This document shows, piece by piece, positions 47,821-59,387 of a stretch of 64,000 nt of DNA. Under the pieces are notes generated by a model. That model saw only the letters and a program-made list of their open reading frames with translations, had not been told where the DNA came from and did not search any database. The stretch's first letter is position 1. Every line of letters begins with the position of its first letter. The stretch comes from Dryococelus australis (lineage: Eukaryota > Arthropoda > Insecta > Phasmatodea > Phasmatidae), in contig CM057009.1 in assembly GCA_029891345.1 (NCBI GenBank), forward strand, positions 209,926,709-209,990,708. The letters run 5' to 3'. Position numbers and translations under genes: made by a program.

Positions 47821-47856
47821 TGATGCTGGTGTTTGTTTAAACAAACACCAGCCTCA
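47821..47856. repeat. 28-bp perfect palindrome (36 bp with one mismatch pair)
   Basis: Positions 47825-47852 are a perfect palindrome centred on TTTAAA, with half-site GCTGGTGTTTGTTT. One mismatched pair follows and then three more pairing bases on each side. It lies just downstream of the transposase stop within the Tc1-like element, so it may act as a bidirectional terminator or be part of the element end. Confidence 0.95.
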
Positions 47857-47889
47857 GACTATGTTTCCTTTGTTATTTTACTATAGTAT

Positions 47890-48907
47890 CAGGTGTTCAA
47901 AGTGGTGCATTTGTGCATTGATACATACTGAAAAGCGATTCTGAGTGGACAATACCGTGTGTCGAATGTCATCTGGACTTATTGCAGAACATGCTCATGT
48001 TATACGGCCACTTCTTGTCTTCGGGAGTCGTCGGTGGGTCCATATAGACCTGTTGATTTAATGCTTCCCATAGATAAAAGTCCATAGGCATTAAGTCTGG
48101 GGAAAGGGCAAGACATTTCGGTTTCCAGACCTGCCGATCCAATGATTCCCGAAAGTTATGTTAAGAACCGTTGTAGTTTTCCTGTGTAGAATGAACTAGA
48201 CATCTGTCATGCTGGTACCACATGGATTGCCTTATGCCCAGTGGGATGTCTTCCAATAATTCCGAAAGCGCGTTTTTAGGAACTGTAAATATTTGGTACT
48301 ACTTAATGTCCTATCAGTAAAATAGGAACCAATTAGGCAATCATGTACAACATTGCGCCACATGTTTACAAACGGTGGTCTATCTTTATCCACTTCTCTC
48401 AGCCAGTTTGGGTTGTCAGCAGACCAGTTGTGCATGTTGCGAAGGTTAATCTGCCCATGGTTGGTGATTGATGCTTAATCAGTAAACAAAATCTTGTATA
48501 GAAACGTGTCATCGGTTTGTAGTTTTCGTAGACACTATTCGGTGAACTGTACCCGATGTCGAAAGTAATTTCTATGTAACTGTTGATGAAGTGAAATGTG
48601 GAAAATATGAAATGTATTGCTATGTAATATTCGCATAATACTCTGTTGATTTATCCCACTATCACTTTAAATCTACCTCATGCTGACATGTGGATTGCGT
48701 GCTACTACAGCTAAGATGTTAATGTATTTCCCTCATCAGTTACTGTTTTCCATTTTTGGCATATTTTCTTATCCACGCTTCCAGTTTCTTGAAATGTTTT
48801 TATTATGTTCGCAAAGACAGATCGTGCCGGTGTGCATGATAAGGATATCTTTCAGCATAGAATCGAACTACCACTCTAATTCTGTGGTGACATTCGCCGT
48901 AAATGAA
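47890..48907 (-). pseudogene. IS630/Tc1-like (DDE_3) transposase remnant, copy 2
   Basis: Read leftwards from a Met at about 48907 (MVFIYGECHHRIRVVVRFYA), this is the DUF4817-type N-terminal domain common in insect elements. The HTH part continues with VVARNPHVSMR near 48690 and an HISLHQQLHRNYF stretch near 48570. The core starts at about 48490 with LFTD followed at once by a stop. It continues with a 67-residue frame (NPNWLREVDKDRPPFVNMWR), then in other frames a YQHD remnant of the second catalytic site and SPDLMPMDFYLW with the third Asp (about 48090). The end is near 47905 (HHFEHL). All three Asp positions can still be found, but stops and shifts inactivate it. Confidence 0.85.
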
Positions 48908-49700
48908 AACCATATCGACTCTTTCGGCTGTCGTGTACATTGTGCCATTCGACTAACGTCACAAAGAAGTTGCCTGATTGCTACAGCAGCACAGCACAGA
49001 TTAATGGCGTATTATTCGATGCAGTGGTGCAGCTTGCTTCGTCATTGTCCTTCAGCGATCGTGAATGGCCGTCAAATGTCATCAAATTTAGTACATCTTC
49101 ATATGCACTGTCGAGTGGTGTAAATAAATGTTACAATTCCATGTATTACATCATATGCACTTTTCAGGGGTGTTAATACGACATCATTCCTTTTAAATTA
49201 ACGAATTTGACTTTTATATATTCCTTACCCTTCCATGTATGGGGAAATTATCACTATCGAGTTATTAGCACCTTGGACCCTAGCAACTCTTGTCTGAAAC
49301 ATTTTCTTCTACCACTGAAATTGGTAGTGTTATTTAGGTAGCCTGCCTTAGGTGCCTCACATGGTATACCTTTGTTTATGAAGGTATCGGCCTCCTAAGT
49401 ATACTATCCATCATAAATTTGTATGTTGCTGGTCCACTGATGAACCCATATTGTAATAAGAAATATGTGTAGAATATTTTGTGGTTTTAAAATATGTTTT
49501 AGCCCTGTCATCAGGCTATTTTAAGGTACCTATAAATAAGGTCAACCGCTGAAAAAACAGTGCAACTCCCAAGGTTATCAATTGTTTCTACTATATAAGA
49601 GAGAGGATAAATGTTTTGCACTCTCATCTTACTTAAAGACTAAGTCTTCGAAATATCTAAAACAATTCTTTCCAGATTGCGACATCTTCTTTATAATAAC

Positions 49701-51720
49701 AGTATGAAGGACCATGGAGGGTAGCTAGGATCTGGAGGTGCTATAAAACCCGATGAAACTGTTAATTGAGCATGCCATGAACTAGTTGTTGCTAATGACA
49801 TGTTACTCTGTATGATTGGTTGGATATTGCTAGAGAATCTCCTGTATGACGCCAAGGCTGCACAAATGGGGTGAATAGAAAAAATCTCGTTTTCTGAACA
49901 TATATGCAAATGCATACCGAATTGGCTCAAGAATTTGCTATTGTAAACTGATAAGTGACTCAACTTAGCTATAAAGTTGATTTCGCAGTTGCCTTCAAAT
50001 TTACTTGTCACTGTGAGGAATTTGTCTAGAAGTACTGATATACTCAGATACACTGATACAGATATACTGATACACTGATTTTCTCAGGATTATTTTGAAA
50101 TTCTGTGGCTGCTAGAGGAATAACCTCATCACAAAGATGATATTCTCATGCTTCAACACTAGCGCCGTTTCTAACTTAGCACCTGAAGGAAATTTTGCCA
50201 CTGCTTGACTCACGTTGGCAATGTCCAATGGCCTCATTATGTTACAATTGATAGTTATATGGCTGAAGCTTCTCCCAAAAACAAACAATGCTTAACACTG
50301 AGGAAATAATTTTCCAAGACAGTCTAGACCTGAACATAACTATCAGCACTGGGAGAACATAATTTACCTGGAATCTCTTTCCTGTGCTTGGCTTAAAGTC
50401 CTCAGCAGCTTTCAGATGTACAGTTTCCTGTGTGAGTTCAGTAGGTTGAGGTAGGTTAGCTTCTCTCAAGCTCACACTTTCATATTTATTGACTCCATAT
50501 CAGATGATCTTCCTAACACATAATACTCTTAAAAGAAACTGAGAGAAACATGTATTTAGTCTGGCTATCAGAAATGTCAGCCGATATAACAGGCACGTCT
50601 CTTATCGGGGTTGGTGTTCTTGGCACTGCAACCACATTCTTGTTTAATTGGTCGACAAATTTTTACTACCACTTATCTGGCAGTCCTTTTCTAAATGCTG
50701 CTTGCTGCCACGAGTGAAACATGCACATTGCTCCTTTCTACACTGTCTCTCCTTATGACCTTTTTTTAAATAAAACAGTAACAAGTGACTGGTATTTAAC
50801 AACATGGAAAAATTATTTGCATAACTGTTTCTTTTCATCCAGCATTCGTCGTCCAGCTTCTGTGATACTAACAATTGACTCCGCTTCTTCGCAAAATGTT
50901 CTAGGTTTGGCCAAGCATATTAATTTGCCAAGCTATACCACCATATCACTGAATATGCATCCAACACACACTGATTGACACCATATTCTATTGCTTCATT
51001 CACAGTGGCATAAATTCAAGATCAAAATTTATTGACACTTATCATGCTAATACTGTATGCAAATTAAACACCTTCCTCGGTTTTCATGCAAATTATGTTT
51101 AACTGATCCCAGTAGACACGGCTGGCATGCTTACACTTGAAACGATCTGAAGAAATGTCTTTAGGAATCAATAACTACAAGCTTTCTTGCAAGCAGTGCC
51201 AGATAAAGTTAATCTCAAAGCTTCTCCCATAATATGTAATTTAGCATATGTCAATGTCTCCTGATCTGTCCAGTTACACAGCTCAGAAAGTGGCTCCAAT
51301 TGAGTAATGAACACTAGCACTTTATCTTCAGCACAATTTTTTAACGCTGGATTGCTTGGAAGTAAGGAATAGTTTAGAAATCTAAAAATAATTTTTCAAG
51401 AAAATTTCATTATGACTGGGTGTTGAAATTTCAGTCAGAGTTTTTTTACTGTTGTTGCAAGTCTATATTTTGCACAATTCCTTAACTTGGGCCAAATAAA
51501 CCATTGAAAGCATTTAATGGTCAATTTCTTTACCTTAAATGCTAGCTTCCATGATGATAAACAATTAACAGCACATTCCTTAATTTAATAACCAAGGCAG
51601 ATATGTTAGTGCTGATGTGGCTGATGTACGCAGAGTTACCTTAAGTGGCAAACCTGGTGTATGCATCTTCGTCTGTGTGTAGTTGGAGCTTGAAGTCACT
51701 TGTCACGAATAATTAGTGGA
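49701..51720 (-). pseudogene. gypsy gag-protease region remnant
   Basis: The frame at 50644-50874 contains a KKGHKERQCRKEQCACFTRG segment and a following Lys-Asp-Cys, two zinc-knuckle-like clusters of a gag nucleocapsid. The frames at 50242-50475 and 49691-50053 cover the protease-to-RT region without a clear DTGA/DSGA motif. Upstream (50880-51720) is eroded gag. Many stops are present. Confidence 0.55.
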
Positions 51721-52037
51721 CACCTTAAGTTAAATTGTATATCGGAACCACATGTTTTCACGCGGTTGTGGAAAAGCGGTAGGTCAACAACGCAGGTAGT
51801 GTCTCGGGTATATTTGGAACAGATCGGCACATCTCGGGGTGGCTGGCCTGGTGGAAATCGTACGCTTTAGCTTCTCTCAAGGCGGTTTCGGAAAGCCCGC
51901 GGTTTGTCACTACTTTACAGGGTTTCGCGCTCGCTAAGTTTTACGAATTTTTCCCGACCCGAAGTAACAAGCATTGTGTCAGTTGCGTCGCTTCTCCACG
52001 CTTTTGTATAAACACATACTTCAAAACTTCTCGCCTA

Positions 52038-52056
52038 TCCCACTTCTGACACCAAA
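52038..52056 (-). other. candidate gypsy primer-binding site
   Basis: On the - strand the sequence TTTGGTGTCAGAAGTGGGA follows the LTR edge (CTTACA) after three bases. A TGG start next to an LTR, complementary to a tRNA 3' CCA, is the expected layout, and this sequence is common at this place in arthropod LTR elements. Confidence 0.6.
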
Positions 52057-52058
52057 TT

Positions 52059-52427
52059 TGTAAGTCTCTGCTTGGCTGATGTGGCTTATATGTGTTCTTT
52101 GAACAGGTGGCCGAGAAGGGGGTGTCACATGAAATTATGACTCGCACGAATTGAGCAGGCACTCATTAAATAAACTCTCCAGTCAACTACACTAAACCAC
52201 ACATGCATCACTAAATAACTGCTCTATGCGAACACGACTGCTCTCGGGTCTCGTCTGACATACTATGCCCACTGTCCTCAGCCTCTTGGTAGGGCAGAAC
52301 CTCGGGTGGTCACTTTCTCACTTACTCCCCAGTGCACCCCTGCAGGAACAAGAGCCCGCATCCTCTATTAGCCTGCAACATAGGTTCGCGCATTACACTG
52401 GCTAAGAAGGCTGTGTTTCACCTTGCA
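52059..52427 (-). repeat. gypsy 5' LTR
   Basis: On the - strand it runs from TGCAAGG (52427) to GACTTACA (52059). The inverted end bases TG...CA and the adjacent primer-binding-site-like sequence define the limits. The shared words with 44200-44476 are listed under that LTR. A long TA/GA microsatellite starts just outside. Confidence 0.65.
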
Positions 52428-52432
52428 TTTTG

Positions 52433-52434
<2 letters not shown>

Positions 52435-52514
<80 letters not shown>
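52435..52514. repeat. (TA)n(GA)n microsatellite
   Basis: A perfect TA run followed by a GA run, at the outer border of the gypsy 5' LTR. Confidence 0.95.
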
Positions 52515-52517
<3 letters not shown>

Positions 52518-53139
52518 CGAGTCGTTAATGTATGTTGACCCGGCGTTAGCGGAATCCTTAGGAAAAATAAATAAGAAAACATATACCGACATAGGGCCTT
52601 GAGTATTTTCTGGGGGTGGTAGAAACTCTGGAACTTTGAATTTGGTAATGTGTTATGCAACGATAAATTGGAAACCACTTGCGATTTAGTAACAAAAATT
52701 GGCATACAGGCAAATATTTACAAATTACATTACCACACAAAACGGCACTACGGTGAGTACACACCTTCATACATTAAATAATGGTTGGCATCCTCCAATT
52801 GCTTAGAATATTGTAACCCTATGCTTGAAAGGATTCGACATTACATGTTAGTAATCAGCATGCAAAAAAATAAAAAGATTGGCTTGGTAGATTTCGTTAC
52901 TCTCGTCCGTTAAGGCAGCAAACACGTTTATAGATGGACAGAAGATTAGTGATTGTTGTCTGGGAGGTAGGCAGCCTGTTACATTCACTGTGGTCCCAGG
53001 CATACCAACTGAAACTGATTCATGTATTTATTCTAATGTGTGTAAATGACCCCTTAGTTAATTGTGGTAGTGTTGGGTAGTCGAAAAAAACCGACACTGG
53101 TTTCGAGTATCAGTGAATTATTTGGATTGCGAAGAGTTT
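52515..53139. other. unassigned intron sequence
   Basis: No recognisable gene. Short frames on the - strand (52558-52770) have no motif. Confidence 0.35.
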
Positions 53140-53710
53140 ACATCGTTACAGTATATAGTCAAAGTATGAGCCACCCATCTCCATACACGCACGAACGCGA
53201 TGCTCATATGACTGGTTCACACGGTGCAACATTTCAGTATTATCATGTACGGGACGGCATGAGTCTTGAATACATTGCCAGAGACCCTCAACTTTGTCCA
53301 CATCTGCTGCATACACATGTGCCTTCAAGTGACCCTACAAGAAGAAGTCGACTGGGTTAACTTCCGGTATTTTGGGTGGCCAACCCACTGGCCCACTTCG
53401 ACCATTCCATCGCGCTGAGTACTGTGCATCCATGTACTGCTTTTCTGTGTGACTTGAGTGTGTTGATGCACCGCCATGCATTTACTACGTGTATTCGCGT
53501 AGATTCATTGGTGCATCTTCAAGTAGTTGTGGCAGGCCATCGCCCAAACGCCGATGAACTGAAGTGAATGCACGTGCAACTGGTAAATGTCGAAATGGAA
53601 ACTTTTCGGCTTGTCAACGACGCGCAGCTGATGCATTACACATCATTTCACCATACTTGAGATGCATGTCCGTCAGTTTCTCATTACTCCAATCCATCAC
53701 ACACATTGTG
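53140..53710 (-). pseudogene. IS630/Tc1-like (DDE_3) transposase remnant, copy 3
   Basis: Read leftwards from about 53710, the N-terminal domain shows MDWSNEKLTDMHLKYGEMMC and FPFRHLPVARAFTSVHRRL, the DUF4817-type opening. It is followed directly by QLLEDAPMNLRE, a piece of the late core, so the HTH and first catalytic region were deleted. The second site reads MHGGAS where HDGAP is expected (Asp lost). The third is IPEVNPVDFFL (Asp kept), then GHLKAHVYAADVDKVEGLWQ and a C-terminal HRVRACMEMGGSYFD near 53150. A truncated, internally deleted and stop-containing copy. Confidence 0.82.
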
Positions 53711-54362
53711 TAGATCTGCCTGTTGTGTAAACTGCCAACTCAATGCTAGCAGCAGGTAATCTCGTCTCCAGTTGGTACAACAGGAAATATTGCAATGGGG
53801 CACTCGCCTGCAGTGACTTCACAGCCGTCCACAATCTTATAAACATGTCGCCTTAGACCAGGGACATTAGCACGGGTATCAGTTCATATTTAACGCACGA
53901 AAGTAAACAGCCTGCCTACCACCCAGGCAAACATTATTCTGCTTGCCATCTAAACAGGTGGTTTGTCAGGAAACGGTGGGGATTAGCGGATAGTACTAAG
54001 GCGACCTTTTATATTGCTTTTTAAAGGCTGATTACTACCATGTCATGTCAAATTGCCTCATCCGCAGGGTTTCAAAGTTCTAAGGTATTGGAGGGTTCCA
54101 ACCCTTGTTTAATGTATGAAGGGGTGTACTCACTGTAATTCCGCTTTTTGTGGTAACCTGTCTTGTAAACGTTTTCGAGTGTGTCATATATTGTTGCATA
54201 CTCGCAAATTGTTTCCAGTTTGTCGTTGCGTTAACACAATAACGATCGCATTGCTCTACGGCCTCTACCACACTCAGAAATTACTTTAGTCCCTGCCGTC
54301 ATATATATATATATTCCTCTATTTCTTTGTCCTAACAATTCCGCTCATGCCAGGTTAGCATA
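53711..54362. other. flank of copy 3, no gene
   Basis: The GC content up to 53950 suggests it belongs to the same element's 5' region. An AT run lies at 54300-54313. No gene is seen. Confidence 0.35.
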
Positions 54363-54363
54363 C

Positions 54364-54409
<46 letters not shown>

Positions 54410-54426
54410 GTGTGTGTGTGTGTGTA
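54363..54426. repeat. (GT)n(AT)n(GT)n microsatellite
   Basis: A compound dinucleotide repeat like those at 24232 and 40528. Confidence 0.95.
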
Positions 54427-57400
54427 TACCTATTGTAGGCTGGCATTTCCTGGCTATATTTACACAATTGGTGAGCACTGACGAAGACGAAGTAAAGGCT
54501 GTTCACTGTTAATAGAGCACTTTTGAAATTAACGTTTGAAAAATGTATCTTCCCCTGCACTGCACGTATTTTAACGGGTGTGCTATCTGGCACGTGCTTA
54601 GTAAAATCAGTAATAATGGAAGCAAAGTAGTTCCATGTCTTAATGTTAAATTAAAATTGTTAGGTAAACATTTGTGAATATTAAGAAAATTTTCCTCTCC
54701 GTTTTTTAATACTTACAAAAGTAATAATAAGCCAATTTTTTAAATATTTTTTTCCTTTGTAATAGTTTCACAGTATCATTTGACCGGCGATTTAATAAAG
54801 TGATCAGGCCAAAGACTATGTTAATTTTACGTATGGTGGTGGTAGAATACAGAATGTGAGTACAAACAGATCTTATGCAGGGCTTTCAAAAGTGATCAGT
54901 TTATCGTGAACAGCCTATACGAATGTTAAACCCAAAGAACCAATTTTACGTAATTTAACTTCGATATAACAAATAGAGTGTTTTATAGAGAGAACAACTA
55001 GACAATGACTGTTAGAATATCCGTTTAAGTACAGTAGCACTTCTTATATACTGAATTTATAATATTTTGCAGTTCTTGATCAACACAAATAAATTTATAC
55101 AGATTTTTTTTTAAAATTTTACTGCATTTTGGTGTTTGCCTGTAGAATAACAATTATAACGTGAAGATCTTCAAAACTACACTTGAAAAAACGTTACATA
55201 AGGAGCTAAATATATGCTGGATATATATAATGGATTAAAAATTCTGTTATGTCGCATATTGGATTTTATTTCAGTGAGCGGATTTGGTGCTTCTGGTTTT
55301 TGTACACAGAGTCATTTTTCCTTCCAACGTTTGGGAAACTCAGATATTTCCTTTTCCTCTTCATTTCAAAGAGATTGTGTCACTTAAATTTAAAGATAAA
55401 ATACCAATCAACAGCATAATTTCTTTGTTGAAAAAAATCCTGAAAAATTTGTAGCAATCGCCAATAGGCCTATATATTTTTGCGAGTTATATTACGCATT
55501 CCCAACACAGATATTATGCATATAATTTTTTGGTGAACTAGGGTGACTGGGGCCAGCCAAAATAACGAATAAAGGTACTCAGTTACTCAGTTACATTGAT
55601 TTACAAGGAGAATATATTTTACTCACTTATAAAATATTAAATAAAATATGAATCTTTATACTTGTTTATTCATTTATAATCTTAATTCCTATTATTTGTG
55701 TTTCTTCCTATATGCATAATATTCAGTTTCTTGTATGGCAAGTATGGATATTTCAGAGATACAGGTTGTTATGAGGGTGCTGGTGCATCTAGGCATGTTA
55801 AATCATTCTCAAATATTTCACACATCATACCCTACTTTCCATTTCCTGTAAGTTTGATTCAGCGTCATGGTTTCTTCCTGGTCTTATATTTTTCAAGCTC
55901 ATTCGTGTGTAAACACACACACACACGCTAATTTTCCCACGTTTTAATTTAATGAAGATTTAATTTGGTACGTACACACATTTCTGAGTAGTCTCAATAT
56001 TTTGATATGTAATTTGCCACTTCTATCGTTTTGCAAAATGAGTGAAGTGTACCACAAAAACAAAACATTTGCAAGATATTGTAACTTGTGAATCATTCAT
56101 TTAGTCAGTAGATTATGAACAAGTTCGTCAAAATTACTATACTTTTTATTCGTGAATTCTTCTGATATTTCTGCTTAATTACTCTGTTTTGCATAGCTTT
56201 CCAAATAAAATATTGTTATTTTGTCCTTTTAATTCACACATCGCCGAAGATAGGTCTAAAGATGTATAAACAATTAGTCAGAATACTCATTAGCAAAAAC
56301 CATTCCATGTAAAATTGTTCATTATATTCGTGTTTTACTGACGATATATATGTGTAAATGACTCATTTGTCTAGTAGTTATTCGTCAGTTCGAGGTGTGT
56401 CACAAACTGATACAAAATATGTTAGCATTTTTATGCAAAACATTTGGTCAGTTTTCAGCTTTCAGTTCATCGTCAAAAATTTGGGAGAGAGTGAATTTTC
56501 ATTATATTTACTACCTGGACCAAACTTACTATTATATGTGCATATGGACCCCAGGTTGCAGGTTGAGCCGGCAGTATGGCTTGGCACTTGTCAGCACTGG
56601 CGACGTAGCGAAGTCTTAGCGCTAAGTCGGTTATTCTTTTTACTATCTCCTTGATTGAGTCTGTTTGCCTTCCCTCCTTCCTTTCGCATGCTCTTGGTCA
56701 TTCCATTGCTTAGATGGAGCAATTAAATTCGTGTTTCTGCTGGTGGGTGGGTTTACTCTGTAAACTGTAGGCTGTGGTGAATCTACCAGGTATATTAATA
56801 AGTGGGGTGTTTGCAGTTTAATATGGCAGGAACTTTATTGTGTAATGAAAGTGAAGGTACACTCTAAGAAATTATTCAGAAATGTACCTTACCAGTGTAT
56901 ACGCTTAGTGAGAAAGCAGGAATGATAATGTTGTGGCATTCCTAAATTTGCTCAGGAAACAGTCAATTGCATAGGGAAGTTCCCAACTTAGTATAGTAGC
57001 GCTGCTAAACATTCCTATATCTGCAGCTTGATGTGTGATATTATTACCATACAGTGTATAGGTTAAAAATTTCCATTGCAGTTTAGGAAGTTTACCAGAA
57101 ATTTTTTACAGTGTAGACTTTGCTAATCTGATAGTAGGTAGAGTGCAGTGTCTCTTTTGTTCTAATTTCTCTTTCAATTCCACCACTTAAAATTATGTTC
57201 GGTGTTCACATATAAATTAGACCATTTTACTTATGCTCAGCTCCTCGCCTCTAATCATCGGTTTTTTGCCTTTTATTGCATTGTTTTGAATTTGCCAGCT
57301 ATTGAAAAGTACGCACTAACAATGGGTAACTGCCGATGATTATTACATGTTATGATTATGTTGGTGTAAGCTGTAAAATGGGATTGAGTAGTGAATAACT

Positions 57401-57653
57401 TTTGTCGAAACGACTGCTTTTTTCCGTAATTTTCTCTGCTTTAGTGATATATTGTATTAATAATTGAGCTAAAGTTAATTTATTTGGAAAAATGTTGCAC
57501 TGATATTTTTGGTAGATTTCCAGTATAAATAAATCGACTTTAAACTCTTCCTTCGATAGCACAAACTTTTGATGAAAAGAAATAAAATATCTCAGCTAGA
57601 AATTGTAAATATTTCTTCTATTTCTAACATTTCTACTTTTTTTTTGTTTACAG
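54427..57653. other. long intron stretch without recognisable features
   Basis: AT-rich intron leading to the exon at 57654. I checked for SLC6-like codons and transposon motifs and saw none. An (AC)n run is at 55912-55926. Slightly GC-richer sequence at 56520-56620 has overlapping frames without a family signature. Confidence 0.4.
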
Positions 57654-57891
57654 GGATGCTCTCATTGTGTGCTCAGTCAACTCCAGCACGAGCGTATTTG
57701 CTGGATTCGTTATATTTTCGGTGGTCGGTTTCATGGCTCACGAGCAACACAAACCAGTAGCTGAAGTTGCATCTTCTGGTCCGGGTTTGGCATTCCTAGC
57801 ATACCCTTCAGCAGTCCTACAGCTTCCCGGAGCGCCTGTGTGGTCCTGCCTGTTTTTCCTCATGTTGCTGTGCATCGGCCTCGATAGCCAG
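57654..57891 (+). CDS. Gat: GABA transporter (SLC6) internal exon, TM7 to TM8
   Basis: This is the third Gat exon: one base finishing the split lysine codon plus 79 codons. It carries TM7 (INS-type motif seen as [20 protein letters not shown]), extracellular loop 4 ([20 protein letters not shown]) and the start of TM8 ending GLDSQ. The Asn and the Ser four residues later in NSSTS match the chloride-site residues of GAT1. The Asp-Ser of LDSQ matches the second sodium site. A strong T-rich tract and CAG precede the exon, and a GTAAGA donor follows at 57892. The [16 protein letters not shown] stretch resembles insect GABA transporters more than vertebrate ones. A reverse-oriented SINE begins about 30 bp past the donor. 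Confidence 0.92.
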
Positions 57892-57919
57892 GTAAGATAT
57901 CACTTCATATACTGGAATA

Positions 57920-58175
57920 TGAGTGGAGAGGATTTGGACAGTGGGCTCTTGAGAGCCGATGCGGGCGAAGGGAGATGAGTAGGTCTATGGGGTGCTACCT
58001 GAATGCAAGAGTGGGGGAAGCGGGATATCCTTGAAAAAACCTGCCAATCAGTGGTATTGTCCACCATAATTTCCCCGTGCAAAAATCCGGGAGCTACCCC
58101 GCCAGGAATCGAACCCAGTTCTCCTTGGTGGGATACGAGCGATCTAGCTGCTGCACAACTGCGGCCCCTATTGAA
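57920..58175 (-). repeat. tRNA-derived SINE, family A, reverse orientation, near-complete
   Basis: On the - strand the head has GCAGTTGTGCAGCAGCTAGA (A-box region) and GGGTTCGATTCC (B box, about 58105). The body follows with GGGGTAGCTCCCGGATTTTT, GGTGGACAATACCACTGATT, GGTTTTTTCAAGG, CCCGCTTCCCCC and a GCATCGGCTCTCAAGAGCCC end. It begins about 30 bp downstream of the donor of the preceding Gat exon and is antisense to the gene. Confidence 0.85.
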
Positions 58176-58559
58176 TTAAGAAAATACTTTCACTTCACTA
58201 CGATTTTAGTACAAATGCTTATCTCGTAGCTGTATTATTATGTTAAAATATATATATTTAAATTACTGTCTTTTGTTATTCAATTTTAATTGTTTATATC
58301 TTCAAAAGTTTAACTCTTGCCGTGTATCACAAACAATTTGTAGTTTTTATTTAAAAAGTGTTCATTCTTTAACATTTTTGGAACTAGATACACCAGATGT
58401 TTCACAGCATATAGGAACAATTTATTCAGTGCACAGGAGACATGAAAACAAAGAGTAAATTTAATATAATCCAGTAACCAATTTGACTTTGTTTCCGTTT
58501 TACGATATATTTTTTGTGCTGCATATAATTACAGGAGGTGCTAAAAATAACCATTTTCA
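58176..58559. other. unassigned intron sequence
   Basis: AT-rich, no gene seen. The short frame at 58240-58458 has no signature. Confidence 0.35.
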
Positions 58560-59380
58560 GCCAGAATGAACGTATGCAATCGTTGTATTATAGACTATCG
58601 TATTCTTTCAAAATACCATACGTTTGTCGAAAGAACTGGCAGCGTTCATAGATATGCTGACGAAGTGTTTCGATGTTTGAATTGCATACGTAATTGCATA
58701 AGCGAATGTTTTCAAGGAACTCCACAAATAAAAATAAATCGAATTTTAATCTGAAGAACGTGCGGGGCAGCCAATAGATCCTGCACGAGTTAACTATTCA
58801 TTCTGAAATATTAATTTCAAGAAAGCTCTTGTTATTCGGCTAAAATGTCGTGGTGCACCATTGTGCATAACACATGGGAAAAGCGGAACATCTTTCCAAG
58901 AATATACAAATGGTTTGTGAAGAAAAACTACTCGTGATAGATCCCCAACAAGGAAACCACATCCAATTAGATGGTCGTAAATTATTGCTACCCATACACT
59001 GACGCTGAATTGTCGTTGGTTTGGTGATTGTCGAATAACACATTAATTTGCTTCAGCCCACCAATTATTGTTATGAAAATAGGCGATTCTATTTCCGGTG
59101 AATCCTGCTTCGTTGGTAAATAATTCATTGGATAAAAAAGACGGATCACCGATCGACATATACTGAAACCAGGTACAAAAGTTGGCACTTGGAAGAAAAT
59201 CATCGGTATTAAGTGATAGTACTCGTTAAACACGGTACGAATAAAAGCAGTTGCTGTCGAAAAACTCTCGAAACTGTCATATGTTCAACGAAATCTGCTG
59301 CTGCTATTTTTATCGTACTAGAGCCAGCATTTCTTTCAACATAATTCAAAATCCACTCTTCGATATTAAGAGTTCAGACA
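58560..59380 (-). pseudogene. IS630/Tc1-like (DDE_3) transposase remnant, copy 4
   Basis: Read leftwards from about 59380, the HTH part is eroded. The core starts near 59130 with FTNEAGFTGN, where the first catalytic Asp (TDEAGF) is Asn. It continues with a QFSVSVWVAIIYDHLIG stretch and a VMHNGAPRHFSRITRAFL stretch near 58860 in which the second Asp (HDGAP) is also Asn. The downstream part (58800-58570) corresponds to the RWIGR, third-Asp and C-terminal regions in shifted frames, without a clean SPDLxPxDF. Inactive. Confidence 0.8.
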
Positions 59381-59387
59381 CGAACAG

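Larger units (their letters stand above)
47421..49366 (-). mobile_element. Tc1-like element with ~330-bp terminal inverted repeats
   Basis: The outer ends read AACCGAGTGAGGCACCTAAG and, on the opposite strand from the right side, TACCATGTGAGGCACCTAAG. Both are flanked by TA (47419-47420 and 49367-49368), the Tc1/mariner target duplication. The inverted repeats extend inward to about 47748 and 49040. Inner landmarks are TTCAGTGGTAGAAGAAAAT, the GACAGTG...TGATGA words and GATCGCTGAAGG. By eye identity is roughly 75 percent. The transposase is on the - strand between them. Removing the element restores continuity of the surrounding gypsy RT. Confidence 0.85.
46991..49700 (-). pseudogene. gypsy reverse transcriptase/RNase H remnant, split by a transposon
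   Basis: Reading leftwards, the RT fingers-palm part near 49390-49470 carries GFISGPATYKFMMDSILRR, the conserved block just before the catalytic motif. The catalytic YIDDDIAFA motif lies at about 47395-47420. The 1.95-kb Tc1-like element sits between the two, at the TA of the first codon of that motif. Downstream (47390-46991) is an eroded connection and RNase H region. Stops, and a one-base phase difference between the two RT pieces, show the gene was decaying besides the insertion. Confidence 0.75.
44200..52427 (-). mobile_element. Ty3/gypsy LTR retrotransposon, degenerate
   Basis: Direct repeats at about 44200-44476 and 52059-52427 (same orientation, strongly diverged) flank the element. 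Between them, reading leftwards, come a primer-binding-site-like sequence, gag zinc-knuckle, a protease region, reverse transcriptase and integrase. LTR ends read TGTAAG...CTTACA on the - strand, with CTTGCA at the right edge of the right copy. The order protease-RT-integrase and the integrase style are of the gypsy (Metaviridae) type. Many stops and shifts show it is old. A Tc1-like element at 47421-49366 inserted into the RT. The interval 44477-46120, between integrase and the 3' LTR, has no recognisable envelope-like gene. Confidence 0.8.

Noticed and set aside
48680..49123. 147-codon frame on the + strand
   Set aside because: It is antisense to the N-terminal part of transposase copy 2, which reads as a recognisable DUF4817-type domain on the - strand.
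57900..57980. Longer Gat exon reading past the donor at 57892
   Set aside because: The frame stays open for 28 codons, but the sequence leaves the SLC6 family right after GLDSQ, the donor is strong, and the next exon continues the family sequence in phase.
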